Shown here: piece by piece, positions 1-12,304 of the stretch
Numbering within the stretch: position 1 is the first letter of the stretch
How the letters are laid out: each line of letters begins with the position of its first letter
DNA from: Strix aluco
Lineage: Eukaryota; Chordata; Aves; Strigiformes; Strigidae
DNA: 64,000 nt
Direction of reading: 5' to 3'
Assembly (NCBI RefSeq): GCF_031877795.1
Contig: NC_133940.1
Span: 7,565,985-7,629,984, forward strand
Translations under genes and position numbers: made by a program
The notes under the pieces: model-generated
The model's input: the letters and a program-made list of their open reading frames with translations, nothing else
The model's database searches: none
Told to the model about the DNA's origin: nothing

Positions 1-2195
1 TTTTTGTGAATAAAAACCAAGCTCTTTAAAAGGTGCAATTCCTCCTAGCTTCTCAAATTAGAGGTTAGGAGAGAACAGAATGATTTCAATTGGTAAGGAT
101 GAACATCTTGGCCAAGAGTAAGTTGCAAAATACCCACCCACCTCCTTGTTGCTCACTTACGGATATAAAAGGCCTACAATAAACAGAGAAATCTGGGAAC
201 GGAGGTCTCATGGCAGTGTAGCACCTCAAATAGTTTTTACTCAATAACTAAAATTTTTCCTTGATGTTTTGAATTATCAGATATTCCCAAAGCATATGCA
301 GTAGAGAGCAAAGCAGGTTTACAATGCTAACAGGAATTTTATTAGTAGCAACACTGACAGTATGCATGTAGGCAGAAACCCAGTGGGTACCAAAAATCGG
401 GTGAGGTTTTTTGTTGAATCAGTCATGCTCCAATGTTCATCAAGGTTTTATTTCTGATATTCAAGTTTGCAAGTCCTGGCCCAGCTGCCAGGATTTGGGG
501 CTTTAGTCCAGGTATAAGAAAGTGATGGATATCGACTGCATTAAACCTATGAGTTGACTGAAGAGACCTTGTAGGCTCTGCTAACATGTTCAGCGACTGC
601 ACTAACTCCTGAGTTTCAATGTTCTGCTCTTCTGTAGTTTACACCCAGCCCCAGCTGTTGCATCTCTCCACGGGCAAGTGCTCCACAGCTGCTCTAACCA
701 TGTTCTTGTTGTAAGCTCCATCTGAGAGGAGATATATGGCTCCAGGACAGACAACCCAGTTGTGTGGGCCAACCCTAGTGTTGGCTGCTAGGATCTCTGC
801 TACTGATGATCCCCAAATCAGACAGGTTTTGTGGCCACTAGCAAAAAATAGCAGGGAAACTTGGAACAAGATAACTTTCAGTCAGAAAGTGCAAGACCCA
901 GAAACTGTGTATCATTTTCAAATCACCAGGAGTCAGTGTTTCAGAAAAAATTCTTTGAAGGTTTTCTGGTTCATGGGGAACTAAAAACATCAACATTGCA
1001 ATCTGATACCAAATCTAATTCTAAAAAATGTAAACACTCAATGAGTCAGAAATCAAACCCATCAGACAGCTCTCCAGTTTTAACTTGCTCACTGCCAGTT
1101 ACAGAATCTGGACTTGTGAATAGTCATGTTACTGCCTCCATATCATTCAGAAATAAAGACATCACTACCATGCAGACAGGTCATTAAGTCACACAAGTCT
1201 CCTTTGCTTTCTGCGTTTATTTACAAAGTAAAGAAATGTTTGAAATAATGAGACGTGGAGTCTTATGGACATACACTCCATCATACACTTGATTGCAGCT
1301 TCTTAGACACCAAAATCAATGTGTTTTGAAACATCCATGCAATGGGGGCATTAACGGCTGTTTATGTTGATTCTCTGGTGTCTAATAATAATCATACTGC
1401 AGACTTTCCTTTTGTTTCCCCAATTCTGTGTCCCAGCTTTTCTACTTAGTCCTCTACTTTGAAAAAAACCTGTGGCAATATGATTATATGGACCTGTACC
1501 CCTCTGCCAAATTTAGCTGAAATTTTCTCATCGGTTAAAAAAACTACTGGGAGGGAGAGGAAACACAAACAGATACATGGATGGCCCAGTTGCTTAAGTC
1601 TTCTTTCCTCCTGATGATAAGCTTTAGAACTTGTGATATACCAGACCTTTGCTGACCAATATGCCATGGGACTAGGTCTAAGTGCTTGAAGCATGATAAT
1701 GTATTCCTCTAAAATCTTACAAGTGAAGTCAATGTTCCAGAGCACTTTCCCAAATAGGAAAGTAGTCTGTGAAATATGTTAAGAACATGTGCCCCTTGAA
1801 ATTTAACTGTAGCTTTTAAAAAGAGATAGTCCAGAAAAATGAAGGATAAATACAGTAAGAAGTGCAGAACAGGAACCATTTGCCAATTGGAAATAGCACA
1901 AAGGGAGCATCAGCCTATGCCAGTCTGTCTGGGTCACTGCTTCCTGCAGTGAAATACAGCAGCTATGTACATCTGTCACCATTTATAGAACATATTAAAC
2001 TACAAAATAGTCTTGAGGTAGTGTATAATGATTTCCCTCCCCTGTTAAAATTGGCTTTGAACAGCTGTCATACAGTTATTAAAACATCTTATAAGCAACA
2101 GATTAGAAATTACCCATGCACAGAAATAATTCTGCAAGTTGAGAAATTATTTTCTCTTTCTGAATTAGCAATGAAATGTTAAAACTTCTCAGCAC
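1..2195. other. Intergenic DNA, no gene recognised
   Basis: AT-rich sequence without a recognisable exon or repeat family. Two reading frames of about 105 codons are open on the + strand (near 861-1187 and 1862-2182). Neither begins with ATG, neither resembles a family I know, and both fit chance length for this base composition. A minus-strand frame at 639-869 is likewise unassigned. Confidence 0.5.
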
Positions 2196-2781
2196 TGTAA
2201 CAGTTCACTGGTTTTGGCTGGGGTGGAGTTAATTTTCTTCATAGCAGCTTGTAAGGTGCTATGTTTTGTATTTGTGACCAAAACAGTGTTGATAACACAC
2301 CAATGTTTTGGCTATTGCTGAACAGCATCAAGGCCTTTTCTGTTTCTCACACTGCCCTGCCAGCAAGTAAGCTGGGGGTGTGCAAGAAGCTGGGAGAGGA
2401 CACAGCAGGGACAGCTGACCCCAACTGACCAAAGGGATATTCCATATCACACGATGTGCTCAGCAATAAAAGATGGGGGAGGGAGGAAGAAGGGAGAACA
2501 TTCCGAGTTACAGTGTTTGTCTTCCCAAGTTACACGTGAAGGAGCCCTGCTTTCCTGGAAAGGGCTAAACACCTGCCTGCCCATGGGAAGTAGTGAATAA
2601 ATTCCTTATTTTGCTTTGCTTGCACGTGCAGCTTTCCCTTTACCTATTAAACTGTTTTTATCTTCGCCCACAAGTTTTGTCACTTTTGCCCTTCCAAGTT
2701 CTCTCCCCCGGCCCATTGCGGAGGGAGTGAGTGAGCAGCTATGTGGGCTGAGCTTCCCACTGGCTGGGTTAACCCACAACA
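2196..2781 (+). mobile_element. Solo LTR of an avian endogenous retrovirus (ERVL-like guess)
   Basis: The element begins TGTAAC and ends ACAACA, giving the TG...CA ends of a retroviral LTR. It is flanked by AGCAC (2191-2195) and AGCAG (2782-2786), a 5-bp target duplication with one mismatch. Inside are an AATAAAAG box near 2465, which could serve as the U3 TATA element, and a CCTATTAAACTG stretch near 2643 suited to polyadenylation. The text strongly resembles an LTR family abundant in neoavian genomes that I recall. No internal gag, pol or env sequence adjoins it, so it is a solo LTR left by LTR-LTR recombination. The 5-bp duplication suggests ERVL class, but class is not certain. Confidence 0.75.
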
Positions 2782-5700
2782 AGCAGTTTTTTGCCCATTC
2801 ACCTTGCTGAATTGACTCAACAGCATGTTTTCAGCTGTCTTAGAAACAGTTGATTGATTATATTGGACGAATAAATGAAAGAGCTGGAATATGTAAGCAG
2901 TCCTTGAAAGAGGCTGGACTGTTTCACCTAATTCCTCTACATGTTAAGTCAGATCCATGTAAATTCAGAAACCATGCCTCATAATGCCTTCAGTCACTGG
3001 TGGCTGATGCTTCTATTTTGCTTATACTAATGAAATATCCCACAATGTTAATAAATGCATCCAGTTAATAAAATACACAAAGATATGTCTTCAAGACAGA
3101 CAGGTGAAAAGGTTACTCTGCCTGCATTTGATTGCCCAGCAGTAAGTACTGCTCATTAGGGGAAGAGATGTAGTATAGTATATTAAGAAAGCAATATATA
3201 TGCTCTGATGAAAAAGATCAGACAGACTTGTTGAAAATCACTTTAAACAGACAGGGGCTCATGTCATGCTGGGTTCCTAAATCCTACTGAATGTTCTAGA
3301 CATCAAACAAAAGCAAAGACTTGAGCTGTCCTTTGAATTTTTTTTTTTTTTTTTAATGTGGCCTCCTTTAGTAATTCTACATCGGACATGACTCCAACCC
3401 TTTAGGTCGTGGCAGTGGGAGAGTGGCTGGTGAGTCCCACGGCTGCTCTGTGCAGTCTGCTGCTCCTTCTGAGTGGCAGAACTGGAGGCAACTCAGGGAA
3501 CAAGAGAGTCATGGATTTGGGAGGAGAAGTGGTCTCAGGAACTGGAGCATTGTCTACACATACAGCTCAGTCTTTGAGCTCTGCTGCAGTTCTAAATAGA
3601 CATGGAAGCTAAATACAGACTTTTCCATACATCTTTCCCTCTGACACTTCTTGTTGCCTGAGATCTACTCCATCTGCTATGAAACCCTGTGGAGAACAAC
3701 CTCCACCCCCAGGTCTCTAGTCAGCTAAACTAGCACTGCCAACTCCCTGGTGGAGCAGGGCACCAAATGTGGGGAGGGCAGTGCTAAAAGGCACAAATGC
3801 CAAAGTTTGGGGATCCAGTAAACAGAGAAATCACACAGGCCCTGTAGGGAAATGTGACAGAAGCCAGGCTGGAATCTGGTCAGTCCTATTAGAGTTCCTT
3901 CCAGACCCTTTTCAGCAACCACTCTTGCTCTGCTTCCAGGATGTGTTTACTTCGTAGCCATTTATTAGGTGGGTTTTCTGGTTTTTATCCAATCACAAAT
4001 ACTTCCTGAATACGATAGAAAATTGTCAGATTGCACTTAGCTGGAAAAAAAGATGCAAGTGAAACTTTGCTGGATTGTCCCCAGACTCACCGCATAAAGC
4101 CCTCAGTGATTCGATAGCTTTCCTGTCAGCAGTCTGGGGAAGCACTCAAGAGTACCTCCTGTTATAGTAGTTATAGTAGTTTCAAGCTTACCTTTGGGCA
4201 GAAGCCTTCTTTATAATTTTTGCCTTCTCTTTTTATTTGTACTTGCCAAAATGCCTCTGATATTGTTACCGAGACTTGACAGTGCTCCCTAAGGGCAGGA
4301 GCTAATACAGTCATAGTTCTTTTACACTGGGTGAACGGCCAATTGTTCACACTAGAGATTTTTTTAACCCTCACTAATAACAGCCAAAAGCATTGAAAAA
4401 AGAAAAAAGCACTTGAAAGCTTGTCATTTTCTGCCAAATACTTTACACAGAAAAATAGATTTTGTTAATACCAGTTTTCCCAAGTGTGTCAATTACCTGA
4501 AAACACCAGTTATTTTAAATGCTACAAGTGAATGTAAGAGAGAAATAAACAGTGAAACTGCCAAATCTAAAATTGAGAAATCTTACTATAACTTATGGAT
4601 AGCTCAGCCAGTCCCTAATGCTTGAGCCTAGGGAAGCAACATCTGGACACCAGCACTTGCACTGCACTTGTTCATGACTGTTCCCAGCTTGATCCCAGCC
4701 CTGAAAGCACTCACTGCAGGGGGCTGTTCAGATAAGTCCTGTTGGGCACTATGTAAGAGTTTGCATAAACAGAGGCTGGTGCTTAACAAGTACTTTAATT
4801 TGGCAAGTTGGATACTGGAAAAAGGGAAGCCTTCATCTCCCATTGAGCATGGCTGATTCTCATCACATCCGATGAATTCCCACCAATTTGGACCTAGTTC
4901 CTCTGGCACTATTTTTTGCAAAGGTTCAGATCAAGGCTTGGACTCTATTCTCTTCCCAGTCAAGACATAACAAAGCCACCACTGACCCCTATGATGACTG
5001 TACACACTACCACCATAAATCACTATCTCCTTGAAGAATTCTTTAACAGCTACTCGCAACAGCAAGGACAAAGGTTGCCAAAGGTCAACATGCTAAGCCC
5101 TTGCATCAGTTTACTTTGGTTTTACTTCGCATATGAGGTCCAACACAAAGCGTCAGTAACCTGAAATGAGACCTGCCTCCAACACGGGTAAGTACTCTAC
5201 AGGCACACTTCTGTAACAGAAGTCAGTCTGATACTGTAAGTGTAATGAAAGAAGAATATGGCTCCCCCAGGGAGTTCTCATGTAGGCAACAAGACTAACT
5301 TCCTTACAACAGCCAAAACTTGCTTACTTTTTGACTTCTGTAATTCAATTTAATTAATAAAGCAAGTAGGATTAGTGCCTTGGTATTACAAAGCAGACCT
5401 TGTATTTCATTGACATATGCCTGTAACAGCAGCCACAAAGCATCTGCCAGTTATTAGACATTCTCCTGGATCTCTCATCACAAAACTGGCATACCTCAGA
5501 GAAGGATAAAGCTAATGATCAGCATAGTATGCATTTATGAGACACAAAGCCTACTGCTTTTCTTTTTAACCAAGAAGATATTTTCATTATTCATTTTAAA
5601 TGTTACAGATTGAATCAGTTCATTTCTGGATAAAAATTCAATCTAACCCACAGTCTAAGCAGCGTGACTTTCTCAGACTGATAAAGACAGTGGAGCTCTG

Positions 5701-8700
5701 GAGCCTTCTATGGTGAGGATTCCACAGCCTTTAAAGATCAAAAGTTTGTTGCTTAGCCACAGGTCGTTAATCTAAGCCTTCAGGCTATAGGATGAAACAG
5801 CCCAGCAAACTGATTTGCTGTGGTTCTGTGATGGGCTTGTTTGAACCACGCTGGTGCCCAGCCATTGCAGTTCTAAGGAGTGGCACAAGGCCAACCTGCT
5901 TCCTGCATCTGAAGATCAAGTTTCCATTCACAGTTTAGGGGGTGTGGTGTCAGCTGTTAATACCCACACTTAAATTTACTCTTTGGGATTCATAGCAATT
6001 CCACGTTTTCATTTGTTCAGCATTTCATCTTAATGTGCCTCATTATTAGCTTTTATTACAGTGGGCTGTTAAGCAGGTATGATAGCATGGGATAGAAAAG
6101 CTCACATTTTAGGCAAGTACAGTTTGTCCAACATGCTGAAATTTGCTTTCAGTTTCCTGGTTTTGACAAGTGTATGTCAAGTCCAGGCTCTGGATGGCAT
6201 TTGGCTCTTGCACAGAGATTGCAGTACTAATTACATACTGATACAGAACATGTAGTACATGCAGCACTCTGTTTATGCTATTAGGAAATATAAAGCAAAA
6301 ACACCTACATATGTTACACGCAAAAGTAAAACTATCAATCATAGGCAGGTCTCCTGCTGAATATTTATGGAGAGCAATTTGGCTTTCTAAACTCTTTTAC
6401 ATTAGTAATAACAGGGTCAATAACTTTCCTATGTATATTCAGCATAAGCAAAATGCTTTCCTAAGAAGAGGACCAACAAAACCTTGTGTAGGCTGCTCAA
6501 ATCCTGTGTAAAACCTCGTTTCAGGAATTACGAGCTGAGAGGAGTAGGTGTTATACTGAGCCTCTGCAAAGGGTGAGCATAGCTGCAGGGATGTCTGTGC
6601 AACGCTGAGAGCATTTGTTGCAGCCTGTGCAGGCACACTTGAGCATCATCTCGTCTCCCTCGATGTATACCTGTGACAATGAAGTCATGGAAACAGCGGC
6701 TTCAGTGCCCGCTAGATGAGGCAGATGGGCACTGGGTACTTATCCTGGCAGCTATATCAGACGATAAAGGCTGTGCTGCTGGGCCTTGCCTGCTTGCTTC
6801 TCAGCAGACTAGCTGCAGTGACACGTGCACGGGAGCTGTAATCATCTCTTTGGTTGTGGTATAACTTGTGGTGATGTGCTGTGCCTTTGTCCTGGACATG
6901 GGGTATTCTATGGCTCTACCCAGCCACAGGTGTGGGAAACGGCTCATTTTCAGTGCCATGACAAGAAAGCAAGAACTGACGCACTGGCCCATATCCCCCT
7001 CTTGAATCAGATCACCTACTCATGGGAGGAGCTTCTGTCACATGGTCCAATATAGTCTGTATAATATTAAACAATTCTTGTGATCTAGGTACCATCTTGC
7101 AGCTGTATTCTCAGAGGAGACAGAGTGTAGAAATAATGTAGTCACTCTGAGTTCTCACTAGCTCTTATACCGCAAAGGACCAAGCATTCTGCTTGTTCAG
7201 CTTGTATGTAAGGAAAAAGGCAGAATGCTGGCATTTCAGTCTCATGGAACTGAAGATTCTTACACAGCTCAAAGCTCGGTGGTATAACTTATGCTCCAGA
7301 AGAAATACCTCTTGTATTCTTCTACCCAGTATAGGGGAGAAATGGAGAACTAGGGTAATAAATACACTATTTCATAGTGACCTATCATTATTCTTCAGGT
7401 TCTTATAGTCTACACTGGCGAGCAATAGCCTCCTACTTCATGCAAGTTTATTGTGGAGGAAGGAATAGTGGTGGTCACCATCCTCTCTTGCATCCTTCAT
7501 GCCAAACGCTAAGGCCATACAGAAAATTCAAACAGGTTAATCCTCCCCCCATCCTCTTTTTCACAACAAAATTGTTGTTGTGAATCATACATCAGTTTAT
7601 GATGGGATCATACATCAATTTATGAATTGAATTATAGGATAGGATTGCCCACGATGACAAGGGACTGGATTTGATAAGCGAATAAGCCTATTCCACTCTT
7701 TGCTTACTTTTCTGCTCAATGATTTAGCCCAGGCACTGTCTGGTCTGAATTCCATGGGATTTCTCCACGTACGCCATTTACGTGAGAAGCAGTATATACT
7801 GAATGAAAGGTTCATTAAACATCGGAACTTCCTGGCCTTTTCTTTGCCTTCACCCTTTCCCTTTGATAGCTGAATGTGCTGCTTTTCTTAATGAAACCAA
7901 AGTGCCCTGGCAGGAGGGAGGCACAACACAAGCACGTGCCCTGAATACGGAGAGTTGTGAGTGCAGCTCTGGCACCGCATCTCATTCCCGACCCTCAGCA
8001 CCTCTGCCACGGGCACGTCTGCAGGGCTCATCAGGGCAAACTTAGCATGCATAACAAACACCTGTACCATGGTGCAACCAGGCAAAAATTACCTACTGAG
8101 GGGAAAATCTTAGAGCAATAAGCTCCTGTCCTTAATTGGAATGGGAGGACATGAGTCTTACACAAGAAAATGTTAATAGTCTGTGTCGCTCTGGTCTTTC
8201 CCTCTTCAGCCTCTCTTCCTGTCTCTTAAACCTGATGATACCTGTTTATACATGCTCAGTGAACCCAGCAGCCTCACCCAGTCTGCTTTAGATGCATTTC
8301 TTGGCTGAGGTGAGCCACGTAAATGAAGCTCTGTGTGTATATCTAGGGGAATCTGAAGGCTGATTTTAAATTGAAGCTACGGTACAAGGATAAAATGACA
8401 ATGTAAAATCTTGTGTTCTGTCTGCTTTAGAATGGAGCTCTCACGTATCTACTGAAGCATTTCGCTTTAGCGCTTTCAAATGAAGAAATTCTGCATCATA
8501 GACTGGGAATTTATGACTATGCACACCCATACACCCCCCCACCCCCCCAGTATTTCAACCAATAATAAAAGCTTCTTATTCCTAAAAGAGCTATCAAAAG
8601 TCACAAAACTAAATGGGATATTCAGACCAGCATCAGCTAAAGCATTCTGTTTCTCCTCTTCCCCGGCACCTCTTTCACACTGTGCTTAATAATGTGATAC

Positions 8701-9932
8701 TTTCATGAAAGTTTTCCTGTAGTTGTAAGAGGGACAAAAATATTAAAACATAACTAAAGAACCCTTGGATCCTCATCATTTACTGTGATATCATAATAGT
8801 GATTTTTTTACATGCAATTCTTAATCTATTGTATTTTAGAAATGGTTCCTTGATGCTGTTACGGCACCTTTGTAAATTTAATGGATTCACTGTGAATTAT
8901 TAAGCTTGAACATTATAAATACTTTTTTCAAAGATTGCTTCTCGTTGGTGCTTTAATAATTTTAAAACACAATGACAAATATAAAGCTGAACTTAATATC
9001 TTATGTCATCTCTTCATAAAATAATGCTTTTGCCTAACAGCATTAACACTGTCCAAGATGAGTCTGTTCTGCCAGCCTACCTGCAAGAGCTGAGCCAGTC
9101 TAATTGTTCTGGCACATCAGAACATTTTACACTGATGTTGGGAAGTTTTACTACCCATGTATTATGTTCTGCTACAGCTTTTTGGCACATCCTCTGATTT
9201 TAAGTGGAGTAATAAGCTTTTAACACTAACACTGAAGCAATATAAGCTGTGTTTTCAAAGCTTGTGTTCTGGGCCATATCTACAAGCTGGGGTGCAGCAT
9301 GATACAATTTGCATTTCTCTGAATGTCAGGGGCTGCTGCACGGGACAAAGGATTCAGTCCCAGATAGGAGGAGACTTGGAGATGCTGCTTGGATCCTGCA
9401 GGCGTTGTCACTACCAGAATCAGCCCAACTCCCAGCCGGTTTCATGCTGCTGAGCAGTCTTGCATTGGCTGGTCCTGACATTTCCAAGGGACAGGAGCTT
9501 GCCATCCTCTTCCTTCTCTGCCTGCATGAATCTACCACCACTAGGAATCCAGCTGCACAAGACCTTCTATGCAAATGAAATAGTATTGCTGCTGGAACCA
9601 CCATAAAAAGGAAATTAGTGGAACTTCTATTGTTAGTTTCCTTTAAAAGGCTCATAAAATGTAGGCTTTTTAGTGAAATTACAGAAAGATGTAACCTGTC
9701 TTTTCAACCATTCTCAACCACTGTCAAAATCAGCAGAGCACAGAGGACGCTTTCTGATTTGGTACACGTGTGTGAACTCTCTCAGTGTGGGTTACAGGTT
9801 GGCATGTTAAGCAGTGACTGCCCATGACCACCTTGAGTGCTGTAATCACCACATCTGGTTAGAGAGCAGAACCTTTATCTTTCCTGCCTCCTTTTTTAAA
9901 CCTCTGGCTCTGCTTTCTTTTCTTATGATAGT
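2782..9932. other. Intergenic DNA, no gene recognised
   Basis: About 7 kb without a supportable gene. It holds a T17 run (3338-3354), a C-rich run around 8533-8549, and a small palindrome followed by a 19-bp direct repeat (7561-7625). A somewhat richer stretch at 6590-7060 has several open frames, but none is recognisable. It could be old repeat sequence. Confidence 0.5.
7561..7625. repeat. 23-nt imperfect palindrome followed by a 19-bp direct repeat
   Basis: Positions 7561-7583 read as an inverted repeat: TCACAACAA pairs with TTGTTGTGA around a short AATTG centre. Immediately after come two copies of ATCATACATCARTTTATGA, at 7584-7602 and 7607-7625. They have a period of 23 and differ at one base. 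The pattern fits a local duplication; no function is implied. Confidence 0.7.
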
Positions 9933-9938
9933 GAACAC
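9933..9938. repeat. Target-site duplication GAACAC, left copy
   Basis: GAACAC directly precedes the TG start of the LTR and is repeated exactly at 10398-10403 after its CA end. Confidence 0.85.
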
Positions 9939-10397
9939 TGTAGGAGTCTGGGCCGCGCTGGGAGAAAGTTAGTGCAGACAGAAGAATGCAAGGACGAAGA
10001 CAAGGCCAGCAAAATAAGGCTGGCAAAAACACACAAGACAGCAGATAAGTGAGAAACATCTGTGGTCAGCAAAAGCACACAAGTCTGAGCAAAACAGGGT
10101 ATGAGATAAGGGAGTTTTGGCAAGTTTTGGGCTTTACGTGCTAATTGCATTTAACCAATGCAAATGCTTGTAGAGGCGCGTAAACAGCGCGTGTAGATGA
10201 CCTGTAGCCTATTAGAAGATAGATGAGTGCGTGTACGGAACTTAGTAGAGTATAAATGTAACCAGAAAAGGAATAGAAAAAAAACCTAGAACAATAACTA
10301 TAATAAAAAGATGGACGACCTGATCATCACATTGGTGTTGCGTCGTTTCTGTTCCCGCACGGAGAAATAAGGACCCCGGCTAATGGTGACTCTGACA
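9939..10397 (+). mobile_element. Solo LTR of an ERVK-class (ERV2) avian retrovirus
   Basis: A 459-bp element starting TGTAGGAG and ending CTCTGACA, bounded by perfect 6-bp duplications GAACAC. Six-base duplications are usual for ERVK/ERV2 integrases. Inside it are TATAAAT (10251-10257) and AATAAA (10302-10307), so U3, R and U5 follow in + orientation. No retroviral coding sequence adjoins it, so only the recombined solo LTR remains. The intact duplication and readable promoter and poly(A) signals suggest a fairly young insertion. It also contributes short CpG-bearing segments in otherwise CpG-poor DNA. Confidence 0.88.
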
Positions 10398-10403
10398 GAA
10401 CAC
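10398..10403. repeat. Target-site duplication GAACAC, right copy
   Basis: Exact copy of 9933-9938, directly after the CA end of the LTR. Confidence 0.85.
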
Positions 10404-11170
10404 CAAGATTTTTTTCATGCGAATCAAAACAGTTGTTTTGATTAGACAAAAGCAATGCTTTTCATTTCGGGTCAGTTCACTGTTCTGAAAATTACTTCTC
10501 ATTTTTCAGTTAAGCCACCAAACTAAAATGAAGTATTCACACAGTTCTCATAAATACCTCACTGATGTGCTAGAAGGCTTACTTAAATAGTATTTGTGAA
10601 GCCACCTGAGAACTACAGAAATGCTGACTAAGATGTATTTACATCCACTTCTCCTTTTTCTACATCCCACTTCATTCATAGGGGTATGTCTGCCTTGTCA
10701 CTTCCCTGGCACTAAATTTTGCACTGAAGAACACTAAGGCAACTGTCTCTTTATGTTTCCTTGTATCGAGCTCTGGTTATTAAGGCTGATGTAATGCAAA
10801 AGAAAGTGCAACACAACACCAATAAAAATTCCTATTATAAACAAGCTTAAATGTTACAAATTCAGCATCCATTTGTATATTTGCCTGTTCATCTCAAAAG
10901 CTTGAGTCCCAGATCTTTGGATATAAAAACTTTGCCTACATAGGTTCAGTTTTAAACTAACAAACTTGCAAACCTTCCCACTTCCAGCAAAGCTAAAGGT
11001 CCCTGGGCATTGGCCGGTGTTTCAGTACGCTTTCAGTAAGGTTCAAAGGTAGAAATAAACTTCCTACAAAAATGTGCCAGATAAAGGCAATGATTTTAAA
11101 AATGCTAATCCAGCAGTGGGGACCATATTTGTACTGGCCAGGTGTTGAAGACAGAATTTCCCAGAATTTT
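10404..11170. other. Intergenic DNA, nothing recognised
   Basis: AT-rich sequence between the ERVK-class LTR and a minus-strand CR1 copy. I see no reading frame, repeat or RNA gene that I can support. Confidence 0.5.
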
Positions 11171-11706
11171 CACAGAATCATCTAGGTTGGAAAGGACCTT
11201 GAAGATCATCCAGTCCAACCGTTAACGTAGCACTGACAGATCCCAACTACACCAGATCCCCAAGTGCTGTGTCAACCCGCCTCTTGAACACCTCCAGGGA
11301 TGGGGACTCCACCACCTCCCTGGGCAGCCCATTCCAATGCCCAACAACCCCTTCTGTAAAGAAATACTTCCTAATATCTAGTCTAAACCTTCCCTGGCAC
11401 AACTTGAGGCCATTACCTCTTGTCCTATCGCTTGTTACTTGATTGAAGAGACTCATCCCCAGCTCTCTGCACCCTCCATTCAGGTAGTTGTAGAGGGCAA
11501 TGAGGTCTCCCCTCAGCCTCCTCTTCTCCAGACTAAACAACCCCAGTTCCCTCAGCCGCTCCTCGTACAACATGTGCTCCAGACCCTTCACCAGCTTTGT
11601 TGCCCTTCTCTGGACACACTCGAGTCATTCAATGGCCTTTTTGTTGTGAGGGGCCCAAAACTGAACACAGTCATCGAGGTGCGGCCTCACCAGTGCCAAG
11701 TACCAA
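11171..11706 (-). mobile_element. CR1 LINE, 5'-truncated, minus strand
   Basis: Reading the minus strand, the element ends in the CR1 tail (reverse complement of CACAGAATCATCTAGGTTGG at 11171-11190). Before that it carries the C-terminal part of CR1 ORF2. The frame 11247-11591 (minus) contains the family-typical segments [20 protein letters not shown] and [21 protein letters not shown]. The 5' edge lies near 11706, where recognisable CR1 text stops. Truncation at the 5' end is normal for this LINE. The copy is not able to move. Confidence 0.93.
11247..11591 (-). pseudogene. CR1 ORF2 C-terminal fragment
   Basis: A 114-codon frame inside the minus-strand CR1 copy. It encodes only the tail downstream of the reverse-transcriptase core, with motifs [20 protein letters not shown] and [20 protein letters not shown] that recur in CR1 copies. 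No endonuclease or catalytic RT motif is present. It is a dead fragment, not a host gene. Confidence 0.9.
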
Positions 11707-12304
11707 GACTTCTGTGTTTGCAACATGGTCTCCAGCAGAAGACACTCAGATGGTTCCTAGCTGAATTTTTCTCAGCATTGCACCACTTCTTGTCCACAGA
11801 GATACATGGTGCTCTACTGTGTGAAACTTCCTAATGGTTTGGTTGCACAATTGTCTGTAAAGTATGTATATGAACATTTTAGCAGTGTCATATATTGTTT
11901 AAAATTCTGTACAGTATAAGTATTATCTAAAAGTATTTCTTTTCAAAGCCTGGATGAACCTCCCTGTCCATCCCTGTGGACAAGGTACTGGCTGAAATTC
12001 AACACAGCACTGTCCTATCACTACATCTAAAATTCCACTGCAGTTTTATATACTTTTTGGCTCTTGAGACATAAAATCTGTAAATGAAAAGCAATGATTT
12101 GCTGCTGCTCTTTCATGTTGCTAGGAAATAGATGCTGCTCTGTGATGCCACGGCAGCGCAGCACGGGTGTCCTAGTGAGGTCTGAGAATTTTCCCTTGGG
12201 ATTCTCAGTCCGTTGGTCACTGCCTTTCAGCTGGCTGGCAGGGCACTCTCTAGCTGCTAGGGTTCAGCTGAAAAATTTACTCAAACTGAGAAAAAGAATT
12301 TAAA
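11707..12304. other. Non-coding DNA upstream of the HSFX-like relic
   Basis: About 600 bp between the CR1 copy and the relic's ATG. An AT-rich TTTATATAC stretch near 12045 and a short GC-richer stretch near 12140-12260 could be promoter remnants, but nothing specific supports this. Confidence 0.35.

Noticed and set aside
639-869. Minus-strand frame with a faint GSS...VVCPGA pattern suggesting an SGNH-hydrolase-like relic
   Set aside because: The resemblance rests on a few residues only and later family motifs are absent.
861-2182. Two + frames of about 107 codons as possible exons of an unknown gene
   Set aside because: Neither has an ATG or convincing splice sites, and neither resembles a known family; the second ends just before a solo LTR.
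3409-3612. Signal-peptide-like frame (hydrophobic Leu stretch near the start)
   Set aside because: It starts at GTG, not ATG, is only 67 codons, and has no homologue that I recognise.
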